From an uncultured Ilumatobacter sp. (lineage in GTDB: Bacteria; Actinomycetota; Acidimicrobiia; Acidimicrobiales; Ilumatobacteraceae), in contig CALICC010000114.1 of assembly GCA_938049325.1 (NCBI GenBank), positions 1 to 10,027 on the forward strand: a stretch of 10,027 nucleotides of DNA, in the 5' to 3' direction. The notes below the pieces were generated by a model. It searched no databases and was not told the DNA's origin. It saw only the letters and a list, made by a program, of their open reading frames with translations. Every line of letters begins with the position of its first letter. Positions within the stretch are counted from its first letter, which is position 1. A program made the translations under genes and the position numbers. Positions 1-6,662 of the stretch are shown in pieces.

Positions 1-723
1 CAGCGCAACGAGCTGATCGAGATCCTCGACGACGTGGGCAACGACCTCAACGTGCGGGTGCTCGTGTTGACCGCCAACGGCAAACACTTCTGCACAGGAG
101 CCGACCTGCGCGTGTCGAAGGTGCCCGAGGTGTCGAGGCCAGACGACGCACCCGAGCGCACGATGGGCGACGTCGGTCGCAACATCCGCCGCGGCGCGCA
201 ACGTCTCGTCACCGCGGTGATGGATTGTGAGAAGCCGATCATCGCCGCGGTCAACGGCACCGCTGCGGGCCTCGGCGCTCACCTCGCGTTCGCCTGCGAC
301 CTCGTGATCGCCAAGGAGTCGGCGTCGTTCATCGAAGTCTTCGTGCGTCGTGGCATCACGCCCGACGCCGCGGGTGCGTACCTCCTCCCCCGACTCATCG
401 GTGTGGCCAAGACCAAGGAGCTGATGTTCTTCGGCGACAAGATCCCCGCCAACGAAGCCGAACGGATCGGGCTGATCAACCGGGTCGTTGCCGACGACGA
501 CTTCGACGCCGCGGTCGACGAGTGGGCCGGGCGGCTCGCCGTTGCACCGACCAAGTCGCTGACGCTCACCAAGTGGATGGTCAACCGGTCACTCGACTCC
601 GACCGTGTCACCGCCCTAGCCGACGAAGCGTGGGCCCAGGAGATGGCCTCGACCACCGAAGACTTCAAGGAAGGCGTCGCCGCATTCGTCGAGCGGCGCG
701 ACGTCGCGTTCCGCGGCTGGTGA
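1..723 (+). CDS. enoyl-CoA hydratase/isomerase family protein (5' truncated by window edge)
   Basis: The frame is open from base 1 and ends at TGA 721-723, so the start lies outside the window and about 240 residues are visible. Crotonase-fold signatures are clear: the first oxyanion-hole segment HFCTGADL, the second NGTAAGLGAHLAFACDLVIA, and then RRGITPDAAG followed by LLPRLIG and the GLINRVV segment typical of the family. An Asp sits in the PDAAG stretch where many isomerase-like members carry an acid. A canonical hydratase glutamate pair is not obvious, so isomerase or another CoA-ester activity is as likely as hydration. These enzymes act in the cytoplasm on acyl-CoA thioesters in fatty acid or aromatic acid catabolism. 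The next gene starts 4 bp after the stop, suggesting co-transcription. Family assignment is firm; the substrate is unknown. Confidence 0.93.
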   Translation, partial: QRNELIEILDDVGNDLNVRVLVLTANGKHFCTGADLRVSKVPEVSRPDDAPERTMGDVGRNIRRGAQRLVTAVMDCEKPIIAAVNGTAAGLGAHLAFACDLVIAKESASFIEVFVRRGITPDAAGAYLLPRLIGVAKTKELMFFGDKIPANEAERIGLINRVVADDDFDAAVDEWAGRLAVAPTKSLTLTKWMVNRSLDSDRVTALADEAWAQEMASTTEDFKEGVAAFVERRDVAFRGW

Positions 724-727
724 CCAC

Positions 728-1339
728 GTGGCTGTCGATCTCGCTCCGATGCTCGCACCCGAGCAGTGTTCGGTCCTGGTGTTCGAGTGCCAGGAAGGCG
801 TTGTCGGCGAATCGAGCCTGCTGCCGACGCTGGCCGCAACCGTGCGCGAACGCGGCGTGCTCGGCAACATCGCCGGGCTGCTGACATCGGCACGAGGCGC
901 GGGAGTGCGAGTGCACTACTGCACCGTCAACAAGCGTCCTGATGGGGTGGGCAACGCGTTCAACAATCCAATGGAGCGCCGCTTGCGCGGACACGGCGGA
1001 CCGCCGGAGCTAGGCGGCGTGGTCCCCGAATTGTCACCGGAACCGGGTGACGTGGTCGTCCAACGCGACCAGGGCATGACCGGATTCCATGCCAACGGTC
1101 TCGACGACTATCTGCGCAATACGGGCGTCGCGACGATCGTGCTGACCGGCGTGTCGGTCAACATCGGGATCCTCGGCACCGCGATCGAAGCGGTCAACCG
1201 TGGCTACAACGTGATCGTTCCGACCGACTGCGTCGCAGGCGACCCGCCCGAATACGGCGACAACGCGCTGAAGTACTCCGTGCGCAACCTCGCGTACCTG
1301 TCGACGTCAGGCGAGATCGCCGCCCACTGGGCTAGCTGA
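728..1339 (+). CDS. isochorismatase-like (cysteine hydrolase) family protein, catalytic residues replaced
   Basis: A 203-residue protein starting at GTG 728, just after the preceding stop, and ending at TGA 1337. The isochorismatase fold is recognisable from the first strand VLVFECQ, the segment GFHANGLDDYLRNTGVATI, and LTGVSVNIGILGTAIEAVNRGY followed by VIVPTDCVAG. In active members the first strand carries a catalytic Asp, a Lys precedes the F-x-x-x-x-L-D-x-x-L segment, and a Cys follows the G-V-x-x-N motif. Here these positions read Glu20, Gln/Arg/Asp 112-114 with no lysine, and Gly147. It is therefore probably not a classical Cys amidohydrolase. From memory, actinobacterial relatives with a similar GVSxNxG motif exist, so this may be a known but uncharacterised subgroup. 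The start has only a weak upstream purine tract and is likely coupled to the hydratase gene. Family is confident; function is not. Confidence 0.88.
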   Translation: MAVDLAPMLAPEQCSVLVFECQEGVVGESSLLPTLAATVRERGVLGNIAGLLTSARGAGVRVHYCTVNKRPDGVGNAFNNPMERRLRGHGGPPELGGVVPELSPEPGDVVVQRDQGMTGFHANGLDDYLRNTGVATIVLTGVSVNIGILGTAIEAVNRGYNVIVPTDCVAGDPPEYGDNALKYSVRNLAYLSTSGEIAAHWAS

Positions 1340-1390
1340 GCGGATCGATACAGACGGTCGACGACTCGATCAGCACACTGCTCGCTGTTC

Positions 1391-1396
1391 TACGCT
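1391..1396 (+). promoter_or_regulatory. possible -10 element of a leaderless start (TACGCT)
   Basis: TACGCT lies 7 bp before GTG 1404 of the serine hydrolase remnant. The same hexamer at the same spacing precedes ATG 3090. No good -35 hexamer is visible, so this rests on the -10 match and spacing only. Confidence 0.3.
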
Positions 1397-1403
1397 CCGG
1401 TTC

Positions 1404-1772
1404 GTGGAGAGCTCGGCGATCGCAGTGGTGCGCAACTGGGAGCTCCACGAGGCTCGCGGCAACACCCGCACCTTCAACGCCGCTTCACTGGTCAAGCAGG
1501 TGATTGCGCATGTTGCACTCGCTCTCGTCGACGACCTCGACGAGCCGGTGCACGACGGCATCACCGTGCGCCACGTCGTGTCGCACACCACGGGTATCGC
1601 CCACTCCTCACGACCGCCGCCGACTACGGACGCTTCCTTGCACACGTGCTGCGCATCGACGACGCACGGTGGCAACCGCAGTGGGCCATCGATGACGAGA
1701 TCGCCTGGGGTGCGGGCTGGGGACTCGAACCGCGTCGAACACAACCAGGTCTGGATCGAACACTTCCTCTGA
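1404..1772 (+). pseudogene. remnant of a beta-lactamase-related serine hydrolase (class C / esterase-like)
   Basis: The GTG 1404 frame contains FNAASLVKQVIAHVALALVDD, including the SxxK nucleophile motif (Ser codon 1485-1487, Lys codon 1494-1496). It continues with LDEPV and ITVRHVVSHTTGI, both hallmarks of class C beta-lactamase-like enzymes. Family resemblance then stops in this frame, which runs on as low-complexity sequence to TGA 1770. Homology resumes in another frame from about base 1613 as TTAADYGRFLAHVL and later EIAWGAGWGLEP (to about 1732). That frame stays open to TGA 1817. Such enzymes normally have 280-400 residues. The central region with the YxN motif and the C-terminal KTG/HxG part are missing, so at least one internal deletion with a frame change and a 3' truncation occurred. 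This is almost certainly inactive. It is convergent with the membrane protein gene that ends at 1805. Confidence 0.75.
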
Positions 1773-1804
1773 TCCGCGAAGGGCTTCCCAGGTTCGTGCG
1801 TGAA

Positions 1805-2650
1805 TCAGCCGGCGGGTGAATCAGTCACGGCGTCACCAGGCTTGTCCCCGGTGAGGCGCGAGATCAGCGCCGAGATCCCGACGATCGTGCCGTAGATGAC
1901 CAGCCAGGTCACAGGGTTGCGGGCATAGCGAACGGCAACCTCGGCGGCGTCGGCCGTAACTTCGACACGTGCGCCGAGCACGGTGAGCCCGGTGATCAGC
2001 GCAACGATCGGCGCCACCCCGGCCACCGCGAGCCCGACCCCTTCGACGAGCATGCGTCCTCGAGAACGCAAACCGTGCCGCCCGGTGGCAAACACGTCGA
2101 CCAGGCACAGGACCGACACGCCCGTCGCATAAGCGATGAGGAACTTGGTACCCCGAGGAAGTTCTGCGACCGGCTTGACCCAGCCCTTCTTCGTGAGGAA
2201 GTTGGAGATGCGCGCCGTGATGCCCGGCAGAAGTCGAAGTCCGGTGAGCACGACGATCCCGTCGAACGCCTGCGTCACTCCCCAGAACAGCGCACCAGCA
2301 CCCGTTCCCGCCGCCACTGCCGCGATGCCCGATGCCCAGGTTTCGCCGTCGTCGGTCGCATCGAACACTCGCGCCACGATCGACGGCAACAAGATGTCGT
2401 TGCCCCATCCCCATTGAAACGCCATCCATACCAGCAGCCCGACGACAGCGAAGATGCGCCACCCCTTCGCCTGCGAAAGGTCACCTTTGACGGTGTGCCA
2501 CAGCGGTTCCACCGGCACGTCACCATCGACGTCGGCCTCATGTTCGACGGGTGGCACGACGTGCCCAGTTCGCGTACCTTGCGGGTCGGCCTCGCCTGAT
2601 CCGCCGAGAGCGTCCCGGTTGTCGGGAATCTCTGTACTGCCGTTCTCCAC
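1805..2650 (-). CDS. hypothetical multi-spanning membrane protein
   Basis: 281 residues from GTG at 2650 (reading leftwards) to TGA at 1807-1805. The first 60 residues are hydrophilic, acidic and probably disordered. Hydrophobic segments follow at about residues 66-81, 106-126, 169-187, 203-227 and 248-265, so about five membrane helices. I recognise no named family and see no catalytic motif, signal peptidase site or transport signature. The gene is divergent from a small helix-turn-helix gene, with only 68 bp between the two likely starts, and two palindromes sit over both promoters. It is therefore probably controlled by that neighbour. A TTGACA-N17-TAGAAG promoter ends 8 bp before the GTG, which points to a leaderless mRNA. 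Coding is supported by the promoter and by a coherent membrane profile. Function is unknown. Confidence 0.85.
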   Translation of the reverse strand: MENGSTEIPDNRDALGGSGEADPQGTRTGHVVPPVEHEADVDGDVPVEPLWHTVKGDLSQAKGWRIFAVVGLLVWMAFQWGWGNDILLPSIVARVFDATDDGETWASGIAAVAAGTGAGALFWGVTQAFDGIVVLTGLRLLPGITARISNFLTKKGWVKPVAELPRGTKFLIAYATGVSVLCLVDVFATGRHGLRSRGRMLVEGVGLAVAGVAPIVALITGLTVLGARVEVTADAAEVAVRYARNPVTWLVIYGTIVGISALISRLTGDKPGDAVTDSPAG

Positions 2651-2651
2651 G

Positions 2652-2672
2652 GTGTCAACTTCTAGTTGACAC
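2652..2672. promoter_or_regulatory. operator-like palindrome 1
   Basis: The 19-bp core TGTCAACTTCTAGTTGACA (2653-2671) has perfect 8-bp arms around TCT. One more matching pair at 2652/2672 extends the arms to 9 bp. It overlaps the -10 of the leftward promoter. A near copy is centred 29 bp to the right. Likely bound by a dimeric regulator, most simply the small helix-turn-helix protein encoded next door. Confidence 0.75.
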
Positions 2673-2687
2673 GTACCGATTTGTCAA
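2659..2687 (-). promoter_or_regulatory. predicted promoter of the membrane protein gene
   Basis: On the minus strand, TTGACA (2687-2682) is followed after exactly 17 bp by TAGAAG (2664-2659). The GTG start lies 8 bp further on, so transcription would begin at or very near the start codon. The -35 lies inside the right-hand palindrome and the -10 inside the left-hand one, so a protein bound at either would block polymerase. Confidence 0.6.
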
Positions 2688-2700
2688 CTCTGGGTTGACA
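2682..2700. promoter_or_regulatory. operator-like palindrome 2
   Basis: TGTCAACTCTGGGTTGACA has perfect 7-bp arms around a 5-bp centre. It matches palindrome 1 at 16 of 19 positions, with all differences in the centre. It covers the -35 of the leftward promoter and the expected -35 position of the rightward promoter, so occupancy could repress both genes. Confidence 0.75.
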
Positions 2701-2712
2701 TTGCACTAGAAT
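2684..2712 (+). promoter_or_regulatory. predicted promoter of the small HTH gene
   Basis: TAGAAT (2707-2712) is a good -10 and lies 6 bp before ATG 2719, which implies a leaderless transcript starting at that ATG. The -35 is poor (TCAACT at 17-bp spacing) and lies within palindrome 2. Confidence 0.5.
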
Positions 2713-2718
2713 GTGGAG

Positions 2719-3018
2719 ATGGACCGCGCCACCGAGATTCGCGAGGCGCTCGACGCAGCACTCGACGACATCGACGGCGATCGCAGTCCGCTCGACCTGG
2801 TTGGGGAGATCCCGATTCTGACGGCAGCCATCGCGCAGATCGTCGCCGATCGCGTTGCGGAGGCCCGAGCACAGGGACTTTCTTGGGAAGCGATCGCCCA
2901 GCGCTTGGGCATCACCCGGCAAGCTGCACAGAAGCGGTTTGGCAAGACCAAGAGGACGGACCGCAACAAGAGCAACATCGACGTTCGGCTCCAGATCCGC
3001 AGACGCAGCTCGCTCTAG
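2719..3018 (+). CDS. small helix-turn-helix DNA-binding protein, probable autoregulator
   Basis: About 99 residues, ending at TAG 3016-3018. I chose ATG 2719 because the TAGAAT -10 box ends at 2712 and would place the transcript start on this ATG. GTG 2713 in the same frame is the alternative and adds two residues. Residues 1-50 are mostly helical and acidic. Residues 54-75 (LSWEAIAQRLGITRQAAQKRFG) form a clear helix-turn-helix resembling sigma-70 region 4 or AsnC-type motifs. The C-terminal 25 residues are strongly basic. No ligand-binding domain is seen. Two 19-bp palindromes lie just upstream and overlap both divergent promoters, so the simplest role is repressor of itself and of the membrane protein gene. 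That role is inferred from position. The DNA-binding fold is well supported. Confidence 0.85.
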   Translation: MDRATEIREALDAALDDIDGDRSPLDLVGEIPILTAAIAQIVADRVAEARAQGLSWEAIAQRLGITRQAAQKRFGKTKRTDRNKSNIDVRLQIRRRSSL

Positions 3019-3042
3019 CTCTTCGGCGTTCTCGAACACGCA

Positions 3043-3063
3043 CCGACGCGGCGCCGACGCGGC
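3043..3063. repeat. 11-bp-period direct repeat upstream of the SCO6745-family gene
   Basis: CCGACGCGGC occurs at 3043-3052 and again at 3054-3063, one helical turn apart. The pair ends 13 bp before the putative -10 at 3077 and 26 bp before ATG 3090. It could be a binding site or chance GC-rich sequence. Confidence 0.4.
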
Positions 3064-3076
3064 CGGCTCGCCGTCG

Positions 3077-3082
3077 TACGCT
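3077..3082 (+). promoter_or_regulatory. possible -10 element of a leaderless start (TACGCT)
   Basis: TACGCT ends 7 bp before ATG 3090, and no Shine-Dalgarno sequence precedes that ATG. The spacing suits transcription starting at the start codon. No convincing -35 is present. Confidence 0.35.
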
Positions 3083-3089
3083 GATCACG

Positions 3090-3938
3090 ATGACAGTTGC
3101 CCGGGAGTTGTGGAAGCGGATCGAAACGATCCATGCGGTCACCTACTTCGCCGACGAGTCGATCGCCGCAGCCAAAGCCGCTGGCCTCCGCGGGTTCTGG
3201 ATGGGCTACTTCGGATTCCGTGCCGCTCCACTCGGCGCGGTGGGTCCCGGTGCCGTCGAAGCGTCGTTTGCGAATTTCGCTCCCGCGATGGTGCAACGGT
3301 CACTCCCCGACGCGTGGACATTCGCGAGCCCGGCCGAGCTGATCGACGCACGGGCAAGCGCCGCAGCGGCCGCGCTCCGCCGACTGCACCCGCCGATCGA
3401 AGCGGTCGCTGACCGAAGCAACCGAACGCTGCATGCGATCACGCTCCAGTGCACACCGATCGGTCGACCCATGTTCGCCGCGAACAACAATCTCGATGCG
3501 TACGACGATCCGGTCGCCCAACTCTGGCAAGAGTGCACGACGCTGCGCGAACACCGCGGCGACGGCCACGTCATCGCGCTCGCCGCATCCGGGATCGACG
3601 GATGCGAAGCACATCGCCTGCTCGTCGCCGATCAGCAACTGCCTGCCGCTGTCTTCCGCGACAATCGAGGCTGGACCGAAGCCGAGTGGGATGCAGCAGG
3701 CGACCGGCTGATCGAGCGCGGCATGCTCGATGGTGACGACATCACCACCGCTGGTCGACAGCTTCGGGCGGAGATCGAGGAGTGCACCGATGCGCTTGCC
3801 CTCGAGCCGTACACGCGAGCGAAGGTGATCACCGGCGATCTCCTCGACCACCTCGGCACCGTCGCCGAAGCCATCGCCGCGTCGGGTGTGATTCCCTACC
3901 CGAACCCGATGGGTCTCCCCCGCGTCGAGCCCGGGTGA
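3090..3938 (+). CDS. SCO6745 family protein (SalK-like)
   Basis: 282 residues from ATG 3090 to TGA 3936. The frame is open further upstream, but this ATG fits both the family start (short N terminus, then a helix ending in HAVTYF) and the TACGCT box 7 bp before it. Recognisable family features are YFGFRAAPLG (residues 40-49), NFAPAMVQ (62-69), EHRGDGHVIAL (154-164), GIDGCEAHR (168-176) and RGWTEAEWDAAGDRLIERGML (193-213). The last of these begins a C-terminal winged-helix-like region. The family is widespread in actinobacteria, related to SalK of salinosporamide clusters, and biochemically poorly defined. No membrane segment or signal peptide is seen. The gene stands alone, convergent with the acyl-CoA synthetase gene; the 77-bp gap between them shows no clear terminator hairpin. 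Confidence 0.88.
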   Translation: MTVARELWKRIETIHAVTYFADESIAAAKAAGLRGFWMGYFGFRAAPLGAVGPGAVEASFANFAPAMVQRSLPDAWTFASPAELIDARASAAAAALRRLHPPIEAVADRSNRTLHAITLQCTPIGRPMFAANNNLDAYDDPVAQLWQECTTLREHRGDGHVIALAASGIDGCEAHRLLVADQQLPAAVFRDNRGWTEAEWDAAGDRLIERGMLDGDDITTAGRQLRAEIEECTDALALEPYTRAKVITGDLLDHLGTVAEAIAASGVIPYPNPMGLPRVEPG

Positions 3939-4015
3939 GCCGCGCCGCTGTCCCGGAACGTGTGACATGGCGACTGAGCCGACCAGGTTGAATCCTCAGC
4001 GATCCGCCGAGCTGC

Positions 4016-5662
4016 TCACTCGGCAGTGAAGCCGGCGATGAGGTCCGCTCTGCCTTGAGCTGCGTACCGAGCCCGCAGCTCGCCGAGGGCATCCGCATCG
4101 AGCGGCGCGTAGTCAGCGTCACGATCGCGGCGCCACCACACTCGGTCGCACGTGAACGCCTCGCGGCGCAGCCCCGGCTTGAACACCTTGTGGTTTGCGG
4201 TGACCGGGATGGTGTCGAGGACGCGGATGTAGCGCGGCGCCCACTTGGTGCCGAGGTCTGATTGCGCTTCGAGCTCGGCCCGGAACCGAACGGGATCGAA
4301 GTCGGTACCGGGTTCGAGTTGCAGTGCGGCCATGACCTGATCGCCGGTGGCCTCGTCGGGCACGGCGTACACCACCGCGGCGGCAACACCCGTGAGTCGA
4401 CCGAGCAATGCTGCGAGCGGTTCGGTGGAGAAGTTCTCGCCATCGACACGCAACCGATCGTCGCCACGGCCCGCGAAGTAGAAGAACCCGTCGTCGTCGC
4501 GGTAGGCCAGATCGCCACTCCAGAACCAGCCGTCACGCAACCGCGTCGAGGTCGCCTCCGGGTTGTTGTAGTAGCCGGCGAACGGGCCTCCACCCGAACG
4601 GTTGACGAGCTCACCGATCGCCTCGTGACCGTTGGAGATGCCCGCATCGGCATCGAAGCGAGCTCGCGGACACTCGACCGACGTGTCCGGATCGATCACT
4701 GCGACGTCGGCCGTCGGATCAGGCGCGATTCCGAGCGCGAGCGCCGGTGTGTCGGGCGTGCGAGTGATCACGATCGCCGATTCACTCGATCCGTAGCCCT
4801 CGACCAACGTGCACCCGAAGCGCCGCTCGAACTCTTCGCGATCACGCGGCGACGCCTCGGTACCGAAGCCGGTGCGCAATGTGTTGTCGGAATCGTCGGG
4901 CGACTCGGGCTGCGCGAGCACGTACGAGATCGCCCGGCCGACGTAGGTGAAATAGGTGCAGCTGTACTTGCGCACGTCGGCGAGGAAGCCACTCGCAGAG
5001 AACTTGCGCCGCAGCACCACGGTCGCGCCCGCCGCGAGTGCGCCACACCAACACGCAAGCAGTGCGTTGCCGTGGAAGAGCGGCATCTGCAGGTAACAGA
5101 CATCGTCGGGCAGCACTCCGTAACCGACCATGACCCGCTCGCCGGCTTGTCCTGCGCGAGCGTTCGAACAACCGACGGCCTTGGGTGCACTGGTCGACCC
5201 CGACGTGAACATCAAGAACGCGATTGCCTCCGGGTCAGGCAGATCACCCGACCACGCAGGTCCAGCCGCGATCAGGTCACGGTATTCGTTCGACCCGATG
5301 TCGTAGACCGGCACGCCCGGGTCGTCAGGCAGCAGGTCCCGGTGTCCGGCATCGGTGATGACGAACTGGCAGTCGGTATGGGCGATGTCGCGCGCCAACT
5401 CCTCACCACGCCGCGTTGGGTTGATCCCGACGATGCCAGCCCCGGCAAGCGCGGCGCCACCGAGCAGGAAGAGGTACTCGGGTTCGTTGTCGAGCAAGAC
5501 GCCCACGTGCGGCGGACGGTCCGGGTCGAGGAGCCCGGCGATCATCGCGGCGCGCGACTCCGACTCCGACACCACGCGATCCCACGTGAACGAGTTGTCT
5601 TCGAAGAGATAGCCCGGCCGATCGTCACCACGACGAGCGAGCAGAAGCTCGGCGAGAATCAC
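4016..5662 (-). CDS. acyl-CoA synthetase / AMP-dependent ligase (FadD17-like)
   Basis: 548 residues from GTG 5662 to TGA at 4018-4016. It activates a carboxylic acid as acyl-AMP and then acyl-CoA. Motifs in order: ATP-binding loop MFTSGSTSAPKAV (151-163, with Ser where Gly is usual), VEGYGSSESA (287-296), DGWFWSGDLAYRDDDGFFYFAG (377-398, with the ribose-binding Asp), GRGDDRLRVDGENFST (398-413), and PVTANHKVFKPGL (486-498), which carries the C-terminal Lys. The GENFST hinge and the HKVFKPGL end resemble mycobacterial FadD17 and FATP-type synthetases rather than acetyl-CoA synthetase. The start lies 13 bp after the cyclase stop and has only a weak purine tract upstream, so translation is probably coupled. 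It is the last gene of the proposed leftward operon. Substrate unknown. Confidence 0.93.
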   Translation of the reverse strand: MILAELLLARRGDDRPGYLFEDNSFTWDRVVSESESRAAMIAGLLDPDRPPHVGVLLDNEPEYLFLLGGAALAGAGIVGINPTRRGEELARDIAHTDCQFVITDAGHRDLLPDDPGVPVYDIGSNEYRDLIAAGPAWSGDLPDPEAIAFLMFTSGSTSAPKAVGCSNARAGQAGERVMVGYGVLPDDVCYLQMPLFHGNALLACWCGALAAGATVVLRRKFSASGFLADVRKYSCTYFTYVGRAISYVLAQPESPDDSDNTLRTGFGTEASPRDREEFERRFGCTLVEGYGSSESAIVITRTPDTPALALGIAPDPTADVAVIDPDTSVECPRARFDADAGISNGHEAIGELVNRSGGGPFAGYYNNPEATSTRLRDGWFWSGDLAYRDDDGFFYFAGRGDDRLRVDGENFSTEPLAALLGRLTGVAAAVVYAVPDEATGDQVMAALQLEPGTDFDPVRFRAELEAQSDLGTKWAPRYIRVLDTIPVTANHKVFKPGLRREAFTCDRVWWRRDRDADYAPLDADALGELRARYAAQGRADLIAGFTAE

Positions 5663-5675
5663 GCGCTCGCCCGCA

Positions 5676-6596
5676 TCACTTGATCGCCACCGGATTCACC
5701 GGCGACCCGAATCCACCGACGAGTGGCTCGGGGGTTGCTTCGAGCAGGCAAGTGTGGCGGCCGTCGGCCGCACAGTCGTCGGCCAGCGCTTCGAGGTTCC
5801 AGTTCTGGCCCTGCATCAACCCCATCTCCACGAGGTGTAAGAAGTGCACCGGAAGCGTGGCGTCCTCGCGTTCACCTGGAAACACTTCGAAGATGAGGCT
5901 GTCGGCTGCGACCGCCGCGACGTCGTGGGAGTGGAACCACTCGACGGTCTGCAAGCTCGGACCGGGCGCACTCGCCGCGTAGGTGAGGTTGTCACCTTCC
6001 AAGTAGTGACGAACGTGGCCGGTGCGCAGCAGGATCACATCACCGGGCTCGATCGTCGCGCGAGCGTGAGCAACTGCCTGATCGAGTTCGTCGCCGGTCA
6101 ACGCGTGGCCGCCGTCGAGCCGGTCGATGCCCAGAGCGCGCGGCATATCGAGCAATACCCCGCGCGACACGAGGGTCGTCACCTGTTCGATGCCACAGCG
6201 CGGCGCACCGTTGGCCATGTCGGCGTCTGACGTGCCGTTGTAGATCACGCCGCGGTAGCTGGCATGGCCGAGTCCGTCCCAGTGAGTTGCTGCCTGCGTT
6301 CCCATCGAGAACGACTCGTCGTGCCACATGAAGTCGTCCGGCTCGCCGAACGATGCGGCGAAACTCCACGGCTTGGCGACCGGATTATCGCGCCCGGGAA
6401 CGAACCCCATCTGCGGACCATCGGGCACCCATGGCAGTGCCAACGAGAAAGGTCGGCCGTCAATGGCGGCCGCAACACCTCGCTGGCGGGCGGCGTCGTC
6501 GATCAGGTTGAGCGTGCCGAGTTGATCGTCGTCGCCCCAGCGGCCCCAGTTGTTGACCCGAGCAGCAAGCGCTGCGATGTCGTCAGGGAATGGCAT
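5676..6596 (-). CDS. cyclase family protein (kynurenine formamidase-like metal hydrolase)
   Basis: 306 residues from ATG 6596 to TGA at 5678-5676, a normal length for bacterial cyclase-family (PF04199-type) proteins. Family features include NNWGRWGDDDQLGTLNLID (15-33), the metal-site segment QAATHWDGLGH (101-111), GVLLDMPR (146-153), GDVILLRTGH (185-194) and the C-terminal LPVHFLHLVEMGL (248-260). In kynurenine formamidase the metal motif is HxGTHxDxPxH. Here the first His is Gln101 and the Pro is Leu109, while His105, Asp107 and His111 remain. Members hydrolyse amide or lactone-like bonds, with Mn or Zn. The gene sits between a VOC gene and an acyl-CoA synthetase gene, consistent with a hydrolysis step that yields an acid for CoA activation. 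That pathway is inference. Confidence 0.92.
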   Translation of the reverse strand: MPFPDDIAALAARVNNWGRWGDDDQLGTLNLIDDAARQRGVAAAIDGRPFSLALPWVPDGPQMGFVPGRDNPVAKPWSFAASFGEPDDFMWHDESFSMGTQAATHWDGLGHASYRGVIYNGTSDADMANGAPRCGIEQVTTLVSRGVLLDMPRALGIDRLDGGHALTGDELDQAVAHARATIEPGDVILLRTGHVRHYLEGDNLTYAASAPGPSLQTVEWFHSHDVAAVAADSLIFEVFPGEREDATLPVHFLHLVEMGLMQGQNWNLEALADDCAADGRHTCLLEATPEPLVGGFGSPVNPVAIK

Positions 6597-6635
6597 GGGC
6601 GAAGTCTGTCAAAGTCGCGCGGTCGACTCATCGTT

Positions 6636-6662
6636 CGAGCAACGCCGCTCACCGGTTGCTCG
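6636..6662 (-). terminator. hairpin directly after the VOC stop codon (terminator, attenuator or operator)
   Basis: CGAGCAAC (6636-6643) and GTTGCTCG (6655-6662) are perfect 8-bp inverted arms around an 11-base loop. The hairpin abuts the VOC stop codon. No T-run follows it on the minus strand, so it is not a classical intrinsic terminator. It could partly separate the VOC gene from the cyclase gene, stabilise a 3' end, or be an operator for the cyclase gene. Confidence 0.45.

Noticed and set aside
279..893. 204-codon open frame on the - strand
   Set aside because: Antisense to the crotonase gene and the start of the isochorismatase-like gene; Arg/Ser-rich and without motifs.
2883..3089. Upstream extension of the SCO6745-family frame
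   Set aside because: It overlaps the small HTH gene in another frame. The added sequence is unlike the family, whose members begin near ATG 3090.
3939..4015. Possible bidirectional terminator between convergent genes
   Set aside because: No stem of useful length followed by a T-run could be found on either strand.
4262..5683. 473-codon open frame on the + strand
   Set aside because: It lies wholly antisense to the acyl-CoA synthetase gene, whose motifs are unmistakable. Its translation is Arg-rich with no family features, as expected for a GC-rich shadow frame.
6597..6615. TGTCAA half-site before the cyclase gene, resembling the 19-bp operators
   Set aside because: Only one 6-base half matches and no second arm is present, so chance is the simplest explanation.
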